Shown: positions 41,354 to 51,560 of the stretch, one piece after another
Layout: every line of letters begins with the position of its first letter
Numbering within the stretch: the stretch's first letter is position 1
Origin: Deinococcus sp. Arct2-2
GTDB lineage: Bacteria; Deinococcota; Deinococci; Deinococcales; Deinococcaceae
NCBI RefSeq assembly: GCF_004801315.1
Contig: NZ_SSNW01000029.1
Span: forward strand, 1 to 54,501
Length of the DNA stretch: 54,501 nucleotides
Reading direction: 5' to 3'
Translations under genes and position numbers: made by a program
The notes under the pieces: model-generated
Told to the model about the DNA's origin: nothing
Databases searched by the model: none
What the model saw: only the letters and a program-made list of their open reading frames with translations

Positions 41354-41926
41354 TCAGGGCGTGCGGGTGTAGCTGCTACGGTTGCGAAAGGCGAACGTGC
41401 CGCCCGGAGCGCGGGTTTCGGTGAGGGTGGTCAGGCTGGCGCGGCCCCCAGTCATGGTGTTTAGGGTAATCGTGCGCCGAATCTCTACTTGCTTGCCGTT
41501 TTCCAGTTGGTTGCCCACCAGCACGGCCTTGCCTGACCCTTTGCCAATCAGCGCTGGGAAATCTCGGCTAGTGTACCGCTGCACTCCGGGCTGACCCAGA
41601 GTGGTCACGTCGTAGGTGCCTGCCTTCCAGCGGTGGGTTTCCACGCTGCTGACCGTGCTGCCAAAATCGTCGTACTCAAAACTCCATGTGGCGCTGGTGC
41701 CACTGTCCACCCGCACGCTGAGGGCCACTGGAATCTTGACCCGCCGATCTGCACCGTAATCTTGGTATTCCAACGCTCCGGCCCAGCGTCCGGCAAAACT
41801 GTCGAAGGCGCGGGGCGCGGCGGCCTGTGCGCTCAGCAGGCAGGAGGACAGACTCAGGACAAGTAGGCTCAGTCTTTTAAGGGAATTTGCGTGGAGGGCG
41901 ACCCTGTTCATACCCGCTCTGTACAT
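41354..41926 (-). CDS. Exported hypothetical protein
   Basis: About 190 residues. The N-terminus has a basic n-region and a long hydrophobic core (RLSLLVLSLSSCLLSAQA). Cleavage near AQA is likely; the SSC could also be read as a lipobox. The mature part is beta-rich (RVKIPVALSVRVDSGTSATW, GKQVEIRRTITLNTMTGGRA). No family recognised. AGGAG 5 nt before ATG 41926 sets the start. Confidence 0.65.
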   Translation of the reverse strand: MYRAGMNRVALHANSLKRLSLLVLSLSSCLLSAQAAAPRAFDSFAGRWAGALEYQDYGADRRVKIPVALSVRVDSGTSATWSFEYDDFGSTVSSVETHRWKAGTYDVTTLGQPGVQRYTSRDFPALIGKGSGKAVLVGNQLENGKQVEIRRTITLNTMTGGRASLTTLTETRAPGGTFAFRNRSSYTRTP

Positions 41927-41970
41927 TCCAACTCCTCGGCAGCCGCTCTCGACCACCCAGAGCTTGAGAC

Positions 41971-41976
41971 TACAAT
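41971..41976 (+). promoter_or_regulatory. -10 box upstream of quinate-dehydrogenase-like gene
   Basis: TACAAT, 9 nt before the ATG at 41986. Confidence 0.45.
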
Positions 41977-41985
41977 ATTCCTCAC

Positions 41986-42918
<933 letters not shown>

Positions 42919-42983
42919 TAGATTGGCAGAGACGGCAGGCGGCACGGTCTATCTTCTGTCCCGTTTGGCGGCTCCTCTGCCTG

Positions 42984-42989
42984 TAGGAT
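42984..42989 (+). promoter_or_regulatory. -10 box, leaderless xpt
   Basis: TAGGAT, 7 nt before the ATG at 42997; leaves no room for a purine riboswitch. Confidence 0.5.
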
Positions 42990-42996
42990 TGCTCCT

Positions 42997-43578
42997 ATGC
43001 AAGCTCTCGTAGACGCGATTCGGGCGCAAGGGGTCATTTTGCCCGGTGGATTTCTCAAGGTAGACGGATTGGTCAACCACCAACTCTTGCCCGCCCTGAC
43101 CCGTGAAATGGGCGAACATTTTGCCGCGTATTTTGCGCCCTTAAAGCCCAATAAAATCCTGACCATCGAAGTGAGTGGCATCGCGCCTGCGCTGGCAACC
43201 TCGCTGGTGATGGGCATTCCGATGGTGTACGCCCGCAAGAAAAAGCCCATCACTATGAAAGAGCCTGCGTATACGGCCCAGTCCATCAGCCGCACCAAAG
43301 GCGGCGTCGTGGATTTGTTCGTGTCCAGCGAGTTTCTGGGGCCAGATGACCGCGTGATCGTCATCGATGATTTTCTGGCATCGGGCGGCACGCTGCGGTC
43401 GCTCAATACCATCATTGAAGCGAGTGGCGCAGAACTCTTGGGCCTCGGCTGCGTTATCGAAAAGGGGTTTGAAGAAGGCCGCCTGAAATTGGCCGACTTG
43501 AAGATTCCGATTCATACGCTGGCGAATATTGTGCGGATGAGTGAGGAAGAGGGGATCGTGGTGGAGTTGGGGCAGTAG
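42997..43578 (+). CDS. xpt: Xanthine phosphoribosyltransferase
   Basis: 193 residues, matching Bacillus-type Xpt in length. It salvages xanthine to XMP with PRPP. The PRPP motif is [17 protein letters not shown]; the N-terminal [18 protein letters not shown] and the loop [10 protein letters not shown] are Xpt signatures. No purine riboswitch is present upstream. Confidence 0.95.
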   Translation: MQALVDAIRAQGVILPGGFLKVDGLVNHQLLPALTREMGEHFAAYFAPLKPNKILTIEVSGIAPALATSLVMGIPMVYARKKKPITMKEPAYTAQSISRTKGGVVDLFVSSEFLGPDDRVIVIDDFLASGGTLRSLNTIIEASGAELLGLGCVIEKGFEEGRLKLADLKIPIHTLANIVRMSEEEGIVVELGQ

Positions 43579-43580
43579 GG

Positions 43581-43698
43581 AGGTCTAAAGGTCTAGGGTC
43601 TAAGGTGCTGGGGCAGTGGAGCTTTTGGGTGGGCAGGGCATTTGAGAACAGCGTCCAGCAGAGCCTTTGCCGTTCTTAGACCCTAGACTCTTGGACGC
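43581..43698. repeat. Inverted heptamer-array element after xpt
   Basis: GGTCTAAAGGTCTAGGGTCTAAGG (43582-43605) and TTCTTAGACCCTAGACTCTTGG (about 43674-43694) are inverted arrays around about 65 bp. The element fills the gap between two convergent genes. Confidence 0.65.
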
Positions 43699-43699
43699 C

Positions 43700-44236
43700 C
43701 TAACTCCCTGCCAGCCGCTTCCAATACAACAAAGTCCCCGTCAGCCCGCCGTAGGGTTTCAGGGCAAAATCGGGGATTTCTCCGGCCAGCGTGTAGCCCA
43801 TTTTTTCGTACAGGCCCGCCGCGCCACCGTCTGTGGCGGTGTCTAGCACCAGCAAAGTTCGGCCTTGCTGCTGCGCCAAGCGTTCGGCCTCGTGCAACAA
43901 CGCAGTGGCGACGCCCCGCCCCCGGTGGCCCAGCCGGGTCATCATTTTGGCAATTTCGGCGCGGTGGGGCTGATTGGGTGGAAAGTCCAGCAGGAGGGTC
44001 ACGGTGCCGATGAGTGTGCTGCCCTCCCAAGCGCCCAACACGATGCGTTCGCCCCGGCTTGCGGCGGCCAGCGAACCCGCCCAAAATGCGGTGGCGGCGT
44101 CGGAGTCCAGCGGATGCATAAAGCTCACCGATTCCCCGTTGGCGACGGTCTGAATCAGCAGCGTACACAGTTGATCGGCCGTGTGTGGGTCAGTGTTCAG
44201 GGCGCGAATTTGGAAAGGTGCTGTAGGATTCGTCAT
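43700..44236 (-). CDS. GNAT acetyltransferase
   Basis: 178 residues. The acetyl-CoA motif is MMTRLGHRGRGVATALLHEAERLAQ, with LLVLDTATDGGAAGLYEKMGY following, as in antibiotic- or small-amine acetyltransferases. It begins 1 bp after the stop of the XRE-cupin regulator, so it is its operon partner and probably its target. The substrate is not predictable. Confidence 0.88.
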   Translation of the reverse strand: MTNPTAPFQIRALNTDPHTADQLCTLLIQTVANGESVSFMHPLDSDAATAFWAGSLAAASRGERIVLGAWEGSTLIGTVTLLLDFPPNQPHRAEIAKMMTRLGHRGRGVATALLHEAERLAQQQGRTLLVLDTATDGGAAGLYEKMGYTLAGEIPDFALKPYGGLTGTLLYWKRLAGS

Positions 44237-44237
44237 C

Positions 44238-44822
44238 TCAACTCCGGGCCAACACGACGAGGTAGGTGCAGGGTTGGGCGGCGTCGTTGCGGAAGGTCAC
44301 GTCGTGCGGCGGGCCGAAGGCCAGGCTGTCTCCGGGAGCCAGTTCGTGACGTTCTGGCCCTTCCTGAACCGTCAAGGCTCCGGCTTCCAGCACCACCACT
44401 TGACGAATCCGGGCATAAGACGAAGCGGGCAAATTGACGTGCTGATGCGGGGGCAACGTGACCCGCACTACTTCCAGCGGGTGATCGGGGCGCATAAACA
44501 TCTGCTGACGCTCGTAGCCGGTTTCAGGATCGCGCCAACGTGGTTGGTCGGCGGCCCGCACCAAGCGCCCGGTGTGTCCCTCGGCCCGCAGCAGTAAGCC
44601 CGCCAGCGTCAGGCCAAACGCCCCCGCCAAGCGCACCAGCGTTCCCGCCGTCGGGCTCATCTCGCCGCGTTCTATTTTGCTGATGCTGGCCTTAGACACG
44701 CCCGAATGCTGCGCCAACTCCGCCTGAGACCACCCCCGCGCCTCCCGCTCCAGCCGGATGCAGTGCGCCAGTTGCTCCCCGGCGTCGGCCTGTGCTGCCT
44801 CATCGTCTAGGATAAGAGTCAT
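44238..44822 (-). CDS. XRE-cupin transcriptional regulator
   Basis: 194 residues: helix-turn-helix at about 18-75 (RGWSQAELAQHSGVSKASIS, KIERGEMSPTAGTLVRLA) and a C-terminal cupin sensor (ASSYARIRQVVVLEAGALTV, LAPGDSLAFG). Such proteins usually sense a small metabolite and control the next gene, here the acetyltransferase. TATACT 6 nt upstream sets the start. Confidence 0.92.
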   Translation of the reverse strand: MTLILDDEAAQADAGEQLAHCIRLEREARGWSQAELAQHSGVSKASISKIERGEMSPTAGTLVRLAGAFGLTLAGLLLRAEGHTGRLVRAADQPRWRDPETGYERQQMFMRPDHPLEVVRVTLPPHQHVNLPASSYARIRQVVVLEAGALTVQEGPERHELAPGDSLAFGPPHDVTFRNDAAQPCTYLVVLARS

Positions 44823-44828
44823 ATGGGT

Positions 44829-44834
44829 AGTATA
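44829..44834 (-). promoter_or_regulatory. -10 box, leaderless XRE-cupin gene
   Basis: TATACT on the minus strand, 6 nt before the ATG at 44822. Confidence 0.55.
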
Positions 44835-44895
44835 AGGGATTATTCAAGACACAACAGTACATTTGGTAGAGGGCAGAAATGGTTTCCCGGTGGCC

Positions 44896-44945
44896 CCCTC
44901 ACCCCGCTGTTCCACAGCGCCCCTCTCCCACCAGTGGAGAGGGCA
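44896..44945. repeat. C/G hairpin repeat
   Basis: CCCCTCACCCCGCTG with a CCACAGCGCCCCTCTCCC half and CACCAGTGGAGAGGGC; same family as near 50170 and 52040. Confidence 0.6.
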
Positions 44946-45063
44946 AAAAACTCACCCCATAGCTCCGACACTTGCATTCATCGCCCACTACGCTTCTTCT
45001 ACTGACCGCTCACCACTAACGATTCCCCACATCCTAACGAGCGTTTGGAGAGCTGGGTTTGGG

Positions 45064-45069
45064 TAGATT
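45064..45069 (+). promoter_or_regulatory. -10 box, leaderless carboxyltransferase gene
   Basis: TAGATT, 5 nt before the ATG at 45075. Confidence 0.45.
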
Positions 45070-45074
45070 GAGGT

Positions 45075-46637
45075 ATGACTCAACTGGCCCTCGAACTTCA
45101 GGAACTCATTGCCACGATGGAGCAGCGCCGCGCCAAAGTGGAACTCGGCGGCGGCCTAGAGCGTCAAAAAAAGCAGCGGGCGGGCGGCAAACTGACGGCC
45201 AGAGAGCGGATTCACACGCTGCTGGACGCGGGTAGCTTTCTGGAACTCGGCACCTTCGTAGAGCATCAGGGCGGGCGGCTGATGCAGGGCGTGGAAGCGC
45301 CGGGTGAAGGCGTCGTCACAGGCAGCGGCACGATAGACGGGCGGCAAGTCTTCGTGTTCAGCCAAGATTTTACGGTGCTGGGCGGCAGTTTAGGCAAAAT
45401 GAACGCCGCCAAAATTACCAAGGTGATGGACTTGGCGGCCAAAACGGGGTGTCCGGTCATCGGCCTCAACGATTCGGCGGGCGCACGCATTCAGGAAGGT
45501 GTAGACAGCCTCAGCGGGTACGGCGAGATTTTTTACCGAAACGCGATTTACTCGGGTGCAGTGCCGCAAATCAGCGCCATCCTCGGCCCCTGCGCGGGCG
45601 GCGCGGTGTACTCTCCGGCCCTCACCGACTTTATTTTGATGAGTGGCGGCAGCAGTTATATGTTCATTACTGGCCCAGAAGTCATCAAGAGCGTGACGCG
45701 GGAAGACGTGACCTTTGACCAGTTGGGCGGGGCGGACGTGCATACCCGCAAATCGGGCGTGGCGCATCTGGAATACGACGGTGATGAAGCCGTGCTGCGC
45801 GGCATCCGTGACCTGTTAGGGTATCTGCCGCAAAACGCCCGTGAGCAAGCGCCGGTGCAGCCCACATCCGATCCCGCTAACCGCCGCAACGACGCCTTAC
45901 TGAACATAGTGACGCCCGATCAGCGTCGGCCCTACGACATGCACGACGTTATTCATGAACTCGTGGACGACGGCACGTTTTTGGAAATCCAGCCGAATTG
46001 GGCCAAAAATATCCTGATCGGATTTGCCCGATTGAATGGCCAAAGCGTAGGCATCGTCGCCAACAACCCGCGGGTGATGGCCGGAACGCTGAACATCGAC
46101 GCCAGCGACAAGGCCGCTCGATTTATCCGCACCTGCGACTGCTACAACATCCCCATTCTGACATTGGTAGACGTGACCGGATTCTTGCCGGGAGTAGCGC
46201 AGGAACACGCGGGAATTATTCGGCACGGCGCGAAAATGCTGTATGCCTACGCCGAGGCCACCGTGCCCAAAATCACGCTGATTACGCGCAAAAGCTACGG
46301 AGGCGCGTACCTTGCCATGAACAGCCGGGATATGGGCGCGGACGTGGTGTATGCGTGGCCTACCGCTGCTGTGGCGGTCATGGGCGCGGAGGGGGCGGCC
46401 AATATCGTGTACCGCCGCGACATCCAGAATACAGACAATCCCGAAGCGATGCGGGCCGAGAAGATCCGCGACTACAAAGACGCCTTCGACAATCCTTATG
46501 TGGCGGCGAGCAAAGGCTACATAGACGACGTGATTCCAATGGAAGACACCCGCGCAAGGTTGATCCAGACCTTTGCCATGCTGCGGGAAAAACGGGAGGA
46601 GAGGCCGTATAAGAAGCACGGAAATATGCCGCTGTAA
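45075..46637 (+). CDS. Acyl-CoA carboxylase, carboxyltransferase (beta) subunit
   Basis: 520 residues with the two crotonase-like carboxyltransferase halves. The N half has GKLTARERIHTLLD, GLNDSAGARIQEGVDSL and ILGPCAGGAVYSPALTDF; the C half has FLPGVAQEHAGIIRHGAKML, YGGAYLAMNSRDMGAD and AAVAVMGAEGAANIV. This is the propionyl/methylcrotonyl type rather than AccD. The biotin-carboxylase partner is not in the window. The C-terminal KKHGNMPL is the usual ending of propionyl-CoA carboxylase beta chains. Confidence 0.94.
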   Translation: MTQLALELQELIATMEQRRAKVELGGGLERQKKQRAGGKLTARERIHTLLDAGSFLELGTFVEHQGGRLMQGVEAPGEGVVTGSGTIDGRQVFVFSQDFTVLGGSLGKMNAAKITKVMDLAAKTGCPVIGLNDSAGARIQEGVDSLSGYGEIFYRNAIYSGAVPQISAILGPCAGGAVYSPALTDFILMSGGSSYMFITGPEVIKSVTREDVTFDQLGGADVHTRKSGVAHLEYDGDEAVLRGIRDLLGYLPQNAREQAPVQPTSDPANRRNDALLNIVTPDQRRPYDMHDVIHELVDDGTFLEIQPNWAKNILIGFARLNGQSVGIVANNPRVMAGTLNIDASDKAARFIRTCDCYNIPILTLVDVTGFLPGVAQEHAGIIRHGAKMLYAYAEATVPKITLITRKSYGGAYLAMNSRDMGADVVYAWPTAAVAVMGAEGAANIVYRRDIQNTDNPEAMRAEKIRDYKDAFDNPYVAASKGYIDDVIPMEDTRARLIQTFAMLREKREERPYKKHGNMPL

Positions 46638-46640
46638 ACG

Positions 46641-46750
46641 TACAACCCCCCAGTCTGCTTCGCAGCCAGCCCCCCTTAGAGGGGAGCGCAAAAGCTTTTA
46701 GTCCTCCCCTTAAGGGAGGGCGTTGCGCCTGCAACGGGGGGTTTACACGC
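46641..46750. repeat. Terminal-inverted-repeat element, copy G
   Basis: ACAACCCCCCAGTCTGCTTC through AAAAGCTTTTAGTCC to CAACGGGGGGTTTACACGC; the right end is the exact complement of the GCGTGTAAACCCCCC left end seen in copies B and D. Confidence 0.8.
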
Positions 46751-46763
46751 CAACGCCGAAGGT

Positions 46764-46860
46764 AGACCCCCAGTCTGATCCGCAGCCAGCCCCCCTTGAG
46801 GGGAGCGCAACAGCTTTTGTCAGGGGGGGCGTTGCAGAGCAACGGGGGGGGTTACACGCC
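46764..46860. repeat. Terminal-inverted-repeat element, copy H
   Basis: Starts AGACCCCCAGTCTGATC, ends GGGGGGGGTTACACGCC; tandem to copy G, and both are followed by CAACGCC. Confidence 0.75.
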
Positions 46861-46866
46861 AACGCC

Positions 46867-47703
46867 TTACTGCCGTCCGAAATCCTGCACCCAGTACTGC
46901 CCGTAGCTTCCGCCCACAGCGTAGCCCACGCCGAGTTCGGTAAAGCTGGCGCTCATTATGTTGCGGCAGTGGCCTTCGCTCTTCAGCCAGCCGTCGACTA
47001 CCGCTTCGGGCGTGGACTGTCCGGCAGCAATGTTCTCGCCAACGGAGCGCCAAGCGTACCCAGTGGCCGAAACGCGCTGGGCCATCGTGCGGCCATCCTG
47101 ACTGGTGTGGCTGAAGTAATTCTTGGCGGCCATATCGGCGGCGTGGCCCTGCGCGGCCTGCGTCAGTTGCGCGTTGGCGGTCAGCGGTGCGGCGGCGGGA
47201 AAGCTGGTGGTGCCGCAGGTGCGGGCCTGAGCGCGAGCGGCGTTGGTGAGGGTCAGCACGCGCCCTGCAAAGGTTCCGGGCGCGGGGGCCGGAGCCGGAG
47301 CGGGCGTAGTGCCAGCCGCCGTCACCGTGAGCGTAAAGTCGATGAACGCGCCGGGGTTAGCCGTCAGCGCCGTGCGAATGGTGGTGCTTCCGGCTCCTTT
47401 GGCGGTCACGAGGCCCGTTTGAGACACGGTGGCAACAGCCGCATTGCCCGTTGTCCACGTCAGTTCGCCGGGTTGTGGGGCACGGCCACTCACGGTTACG
47501 GTCAGTTGGCGGGTTTGGCCCACCGTCAGGATTCCGGCGCTGGCCTGCGCTTTTAGACCACTGCTGAGTGCTGGGGATTGGCTGGTTGTCGGCCCCGGAT
47601 TGGGTGTACTTCCGCAGGCCGCTAGTGTGAGTGCAAGAAGGAGAAAAGCCGCCGGAGCAGCGGGCGAGCGCCGGGGTTGGCCGAAAGGCAGAGGCTTAAG
47701 CAT
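46867..47703 (-). CDS. CAP-domain (SCP/PR1) lipoprotein with Big_2-like domain
   Basis: 278 residues. Lipoprotein signal with lipobox LAAC (LLLALTLAACGST), then a Big_2-type immunoglobulin-like domain at about 50-125 (ILTVGQTRQLTVTVSG, AAVATVSQTGLVTAKGAGS), a Pro/Ala linker, and a CAP domain to the end with MAAKNYFSHTSQDG, ENIAAGQSTPEAVVDGWLKS and GHCRNIMSASFTELGVGYA. Exposed on the cell surface; bacterial CAP proteins have no agreed function. Confidence 0.9.
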   Translation of the reverse strand: MLKPLPFGQPRRSPAAPAAFLLLALTLAACGSTPNPGPTTSQSPALSSGLKAQASAGILTVGQTRQLTVTVSGRAPQPGELTWTTGNAAVATVSQTGLVTAKGAGSTTIRTALTANPGAFIDFTLTVTAAGTTPAPAPAPAPGTFAGRVLTLTNAARAQARTCGTTSFPAAAPLTANAQLTQAAQGHAADMAAKNYFSHTSQDGRTMAQRVSATGYAWRSVGENIAAGQSTPEAVVDGWLKSEGHCRNIMSASFTELGVGYAVGGSYGQYWVQDFGRQ

Positions 47704-47863
47704 GTGCCGTTATTAGAGTGCGTTGCTCCTCTTGCTGGCGTGAGGCTCGCGCTCTCATCTCTCACACTCTGGCAAAGCCTGTGTAGGAGTGGATGAACGG
47801 CCTACGTGTAGAAAATCTGATCTTAAGAAAACAATATCTTTCTCATCTTAGGAGCGCGATAGT

Positions 47864-48529
47864 TCACGGCAGCAGGGTAAAGGTGACGATTTTTCCATTT
47901 TGAAGATGAAGGGGTGATATGTCGGGCAAGCTCACTCTTACCTCCCCCTCTGATAATTCGGCAGCGGCATTTAGTAGGGGCGCGTCGGCGGCGGGGTCGA
48001 GTGTGCCCCACAGATGCGCTGCGCCGCCCCCCAAGTCACGCCACAGCAACGAGCCGATGGCTTCTCCACCCGCGTAAGCCATCAACAGCACACTCTTGGG
48101 ATCGCCTTCCAGCGGCCCCGCAAAGTGTCGGGCCAACGTTTCGGCCCATTCTGCCGCCCCGTAGCTTTCGGCCAGCACACCTGCCCACGTCGCCAGATGC
48201 AGCCGTGACACCTGCTCCACTACGATCAAGCCGGGGTCAGGCACGGGCGCGAACGTACCCACGCGCAGGCCGCCTACATCTTCCCCCACCACTGCACTGA
48301 CCGAGGCCACCAACGGCGGCACGTCTTGCCCCAAGTGCCACGCCCGCACCAACGGCAGCACATCGCCCGCGTCTTCTGGCAAATAGGATGCATTCAGTGC
48401 CAGTACGTTTATTCCCGGCGTGTGCAGGGTCACGGCCCCACGGAAGTCGCGCCTAACTGTAGAAAACGGCTCGAAGTAAGCTACGAGTTCGGCCAACACG
48501 GGCGGCAGCGGAGGGGGAGGTGAGGGCAT
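47864..48529 (-). CDS. Hypothetical protein, possible GNAT-like fold
   Basis: 221 residues. The C-terminal part KSVLLMAYAGGEAIGSLLWR and AAHLWGTLDPAADAPLLNAA has the rhythm of a GNAT core, but the acetyl-CoA loop is not clear, so this is tentative. No signal peptide. TAGCCT 5 nt before the ATG suggests a leaderless start. Confidence 0.6.
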   Translation of the reverse strand: MPSPPPPLPPVLAELVAYFEPFSTVRRDFRGAVTLHTPGINVLALNASYLPEDAGDVLPLVRAWHLGQDVPPLVASVSAVVGEDVGGLRVGTFAPVPDPGLIVVEQVSRLHLATWAGVLAESYGAAEWAETLARHFAGPLEGDPKSVLLMAYAGGEAIGSLLWRDLGGGAAHLWGTLDPAADAPLLNAAAELSEGEVRVSLPDISPLHLQNGKIVTFTLLP

Positions 48530-48534
48530 GGGGC

Positions 48535-48540
48535 AGGCTA
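48535..48540 (-). promoter_or_regulatory. -10 box, leaderless hypothetical gene
   Basis: TAGCCT on the minus strand, 5 nt before the ATG at 48529. Confidence 0.4.
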
Positions 48541-48554
48541 GGCGCTGAGGGGCA

Positions 48555-48587
48555 TAAAAAACAACCGCCGAGGTGCTGTGGCGGTTG
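48555..48587 (-). terminator. Terminator of the glutamate dehydrogenase pair
   Basis: On the minus strand CAACCGCC and GGCGGTTG form an 8-bp stem followed by TTTTTTA. It lies about 175 bp after the catalytic dehydrogenase gene, beyond a heptamer element. Confidence 0.8.
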
Positions 48588-48624
48588 CTTTGATTGGGGG
48601 TATTTGATTGGAGATGGGGGGCGG

Positions 48625-48746
48625 TCTAAGGGTCTAGGGTCGAAGTGTCTAAGAAGGGCGAATGTTGTGCTGGACGTTGATTTCAAATACTCTGCCAACC
48701 GAAAACCTCACCGCCACATCGCCTTAGACCCTAGACCTTTAGACGC
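48625..48746. repeat. Inverted heptamer-array element after gdh
   Basis: GGTCTAAGGGTCTAGGGTC with GTGTCTAAG (48626-48653), mirrored by CCTTAGACCCTAGACC and TTTAGACGC (48721-48745), around about 68 bp. Confidence 0.65.
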
Positions 48747-48761
48747 TCTCCCACTCAACGT

Positions 48762-50093
48762 TTACGGGTACAACCCGCGCAACGCCCGCGCTTCCAGTAC
48801 CCGTGTGCAGGCCACGATATACGCCGCCGTCCGCAGGGTTACGCCGTGCCGCTCCTTCACGTCCCAGAGGCTCAGGAAGGCTTCGCCCATAATCCGGTCA
48901 AGGCGCTTGTTGATCTCATCTTCTGTCCAGAAGAACGACGAGAAATCCTGCACCCACTCGAAGTAGGACACAGTGACGCCGCCCGCGTTGGCGAGGACGT
49001 CGGGGACGATGGTGATGCCGCGTTCGGCCAACAAGTCGTCGGCGGCGGGCGTGGTGGGGCCGTTCGCGCCCTCCACGATCAGCTTGGCCTTAATGCGTCC
49101 GGCGTTGGCTTCCGTGATCTGTTTTTCCAGCGCGGCGGGAATCAGCACGTCGCAGTCCACGTCCCAGAAGGCGTCGCGGGTCAGTTCGTCGGTGTCGGCT
49201 AGGCCCGTAATTTTGCCCGTTTGTTTCAGGTGGGCAAACGCGGTGCGCGGGTCTATTCCGGCGTCGCTGTGGATGGTTCCGGTCACGTCCTGAATCGCCA
49301 CGATCTTTGCGCCGTGGTCAAAGAAGATGCGGGCGGCGGCTTCGCCCACGTTGCCGAAGCCCTGAATGGCGATGCGTGCGCCTTCCAAGCGGATGCCTAG
49401 TTTCTTGAGGGCTTCCGCGCCCGTCACGAACACGCCGCGTCCGGTGGCGTCGGCGCGGCCCAAAGAGCCACCCAGCGCCACAGGTTTGCCCGTGACCACG
49501 CCCGTCGCGGTGCGGCCCACGTTCATTGAGTAAGTGTCCATCATCCACGCCATCGTCTGCGGGTTGGTGTTCACGTCGGGCGCGGGAATGTCTTTTTCTG
49601 GCCCGATGACCAATCCGATTTCGGTGGTGTAGCGCCGCGTCAGGCGTTCCAGTTCTCCAGTGCTGTACTTGCGCGGATCGATGCGGATGCCGCCTTTGCC
49701 GCCGCCATAGGGCAGGTTCACGGCGGCGTTCTTCACGGTCATCCACGCGCTGAGGGCCATCACTTCGCTGAGGGTCACGTCTTGGTGGTAGCGCACGCCG
49801 CCTTTGGCCGGGCCGCGAGACGTGTTGTGCTGCACGCGGTACCCTTCAAAATGCGCCACTGTGCCGTCGTCAAGGTGAATCGGCACATCGACAACCAGAA
49901 TGCGTTTGGGCCGCTTGAGGGTTTCTACCCAGTAGGCCAGCTTGCCCAAGTACGGCGTGACCCGCTCCACCTGCTCCAAGTAAATGGCGTAAGGGCCAAG
50001 GTCGTTGGGGTCAAGGTAGCTGGGAATGACGTGGTGGCCGAGTTTGGATATGTCCTGCGCGGCGGCGTTGGGGTTGGGTTCGGTAGTGGTCAT
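48762..50093 (-). CDS. Glutamate dehydrogenase, catalytic type
   Basis: 443 residues. It has the full active-site set: Lys97 in [10 protein letters not shown], Lys121 in MTVKNA, catalytic Lys133 in GGGKGGI and Asp173 in DIPAPD. The nucleotide fold has [20 protein letters not shown] 8 nt upstream fixes the start at 50093. It lies downstream of a second paralogue in the same direction; the pair matches the Thermus arrangement in which the downstream protein is the catalytic subunit. Confidence 0.93.
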   Translation of the reverse strand: MTTTEPNPNAAAQDISKLGHHVIPSYLDPNDLGPYAIYLEQVERVTPYLGKLAYWVETLKRPKRILVVDVPIHLDDGTVAHFEGYRVQHNTSRGPAKGGVRYHQDVTLSEVMALSAWMTVKNAAVNLPYGGGKGGIRIDPRKYSTGELERLTRRYTTEIGLVIGPEKDIPAPDVNTNPQTMAWMMDTYSMNVGRTATGVVTGKPVALGGSLGRADATGRGVFVTGAEALKKLGIRLEGARIAIQGFGNVGEAAARIFFDHGAKIVAIQDVTGTIHSDAGIDPRTAFAHLKQTGKITGLADTDELTRDAFWDVDCDVLIPAALEKQITEANAGRIKAKLIVEGANGPTTPAADDLLAERGITIVPDVLANAGGVTVSYFEWVQDFSSFFWTEDEINKRLDRIMGEAFLSLWDVKERHGVTLRTAAYIVACTRVLEARALRGLYP

Positions 50094-50164
50094 TGGTGGG
50101 AAACCTCCTTTGGAGGGCGGATGTAGGTTGTGGATTGTCGGGGGTGGGAAAGGGCAATCGCTTT

Positions 50165-50283
50165 GCTCATTACCCCTCACCCCGCTGCTTTGCAGCGCCC
50201 CTCTCCCACAAGGGGAGAAGGAGAAGACAAGGGGCGGTCTGGGGTGGCCCTTAGACTCTCAGACCCTAGACCCTTAGACCAAG
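50165..50283. repeat. C/G hairpin plus heptamer array between the gdh genes
   Basis: CCCCTCACCCCGCTGC, TTTGCAGCGCCCCTCTCCC and AAGGGGAGAAGG (about 50168-50222), then CCTTAGACTCTCAGACCC and TAGACCCTTAGACC (50250-50280). Confidence 0.6.
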
Positions 50284-50315
50284 CCCAGAGCAACTCAGTC
50301 CAGAGCAGCCCGGCG

Positions 50316-51560
50316 TCATGGATAAACCCCGCGCATCACGCTGGCTTCGTGCAGCTTGTTCAGGGCCATCGCATAAGCCGCCGTCCGCATATCGGTTTGG
50401 CGAGTCCGCATGAATTCCAGCACGCCGTCTACCGCCCGGTCTACACGCAAGTCGATGGCTTCTTCAATTTCGGTTTCCGTCCAGAAGAAGTTGCTGGCGT
50501 CCTGCACCCATTCCAGATAGTTGACGATCAAGCCGCCAATCGAGGCCACCAGATCGGGCAGCACCGTCACGCCCTGCGCCTTCAGAAAGCGTTCGGCTTC
50601 GGGCAGCACGGCGCGGTTGGTGGCTTCTACCACGTAGCGGGCGCGGACGGCGTGGGCGTTTCCGGCGTTCACGGCCCCGTAATCGTAGGCCAGCATCAGC
50701 ACGTCTACGTCCAGTTCAATCACTTCGTCGGCGGTGATGTCGGTGGCAAAGCCCTGCACGCTGCCGTGCTGCTCGCGGTAAGCGGCGAGGGCTTCTAGGT
50801 CTAGCCCGCCGCTGGCAAAGGTACCGCCGTCTTGGTCACTCACAGCGATGACCAGTGCGCCCTCTGCGGCCAGGGTGCGGGCGGCCTTGCGGCCCACATC
50901 GCCAAATCCGTACACGGCGGCGCGGGCGCGGTTCAGACTCTCACCCTGTTCTTTCAGCACGCGGCCCGCCACCAGTGCGGCGCTGCGGCCCCGTGCATCT
51001 TTGCTGGCGTAGCTGCCGCCCAGCGGAATGGGTTTGCCCACCACGACGCCGCTCACGGTTTCGCCCGTGTTCTCGCCGTAGGTGTCCAAAATCCACGCCA
51101 TGACCTGTGCGTCGCTGCCCACGTCGGGGGCCAAGATATCTTCGTTTTTGCCGATCAGGTCAACGAGTTCGCTGGTGTAACGCCGCGTCAGGCCTTCCAG
51201 TTCTCCGGGCGACAGGGTGGCGGGGTCAACGTCTACGCCCCCCTTTGCACCGCCTAGAGGCAGGTCGGCCACTGCCGCTTTCAGGGTCATGATGGCGGCC
51301 AGAACCTCGCATTCGTGGGCATTCAGGCCCGCCTTAAACCGGACGCCGCCCATGCTGGGGCCACGCGCCGTGCTGTGAACCGTGCGGTAGCCCCGGAACA
51401 CGCGAATCTGGCCGTCATCCATCCGAACAGGCAAATTCACGCTGAGGGTGCGTTTGGGGTATTTGAAATAGGCCAACGACTGATCGCTGACCGCGCAGTA
51501 GGGCAGTGCGTCTTGGAGTTGCTCCATGAGGCCCTGCCAATTGAGTCCTGATGCCCTCAT
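50316..51560 (-). CDS. Glutamate dehydrogenase paralogue, probable regulatory subunit
   Basis: 414 residues, clearly homologous to the downstream enzyme and similarly long. The catalytic Lys105 (GGAKGGV) and Asp145 (LAPD) are kept, but the lysine that binds the substrate carboxylate in the GPxKGG loop is Met70 (GPSMGGVRF), and KN after the second motif is KA (Lys93). Loss of that lysine argues against normal glutamate turnover. In Thermus, GdhA is a regulatory partner of catalytic GdhB, and gene order here agrees. AAGGAG 9 nt upstream sets the start. Confidence 0.85.
   Translation of the reverse strand: MRASGLNWQGLMEQLQDALPYCAVSDQSLAYFKYPKRTLSVNLPVRMDDGQIRVFRGYRTVHSTARGPSMGGVRFKAGLNAHECEVLAAIMTLKAAVADLPLGGAKGGVDVDPATLSPGELEGLTRRYTSELVDLIGKNEDILAPDVGSDAQVMAWILDTYGENTGETVSGVVVGKPIPLGGSYASKDARGRSAALVAGRVLKEQGESLNRARAAVYGFGDVGRKAARTLAAEGALVIAVSDQDGGTFASGGLDLEALAAYREQHGSVQGFATDITADEVIELDVDVLMLAYDYGAVNAGNAHAVRARYVVEATNRAVLPEAERFLKAQGVTVLPDLVASIGGLIVNYLEWVQDASNFFWTETEIEEAIDLRVDRAVDGVLEFMRTRQTDMRTAAYAMALNKLHEASVMRGVYP

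Noticed and set aside
42919..42996. Purine riboswitch before xpt
   Set aside because: The gap is only 78 bp, a TAGGAT box lies 7 nt from the ATG and no purine aptamer core is visible.
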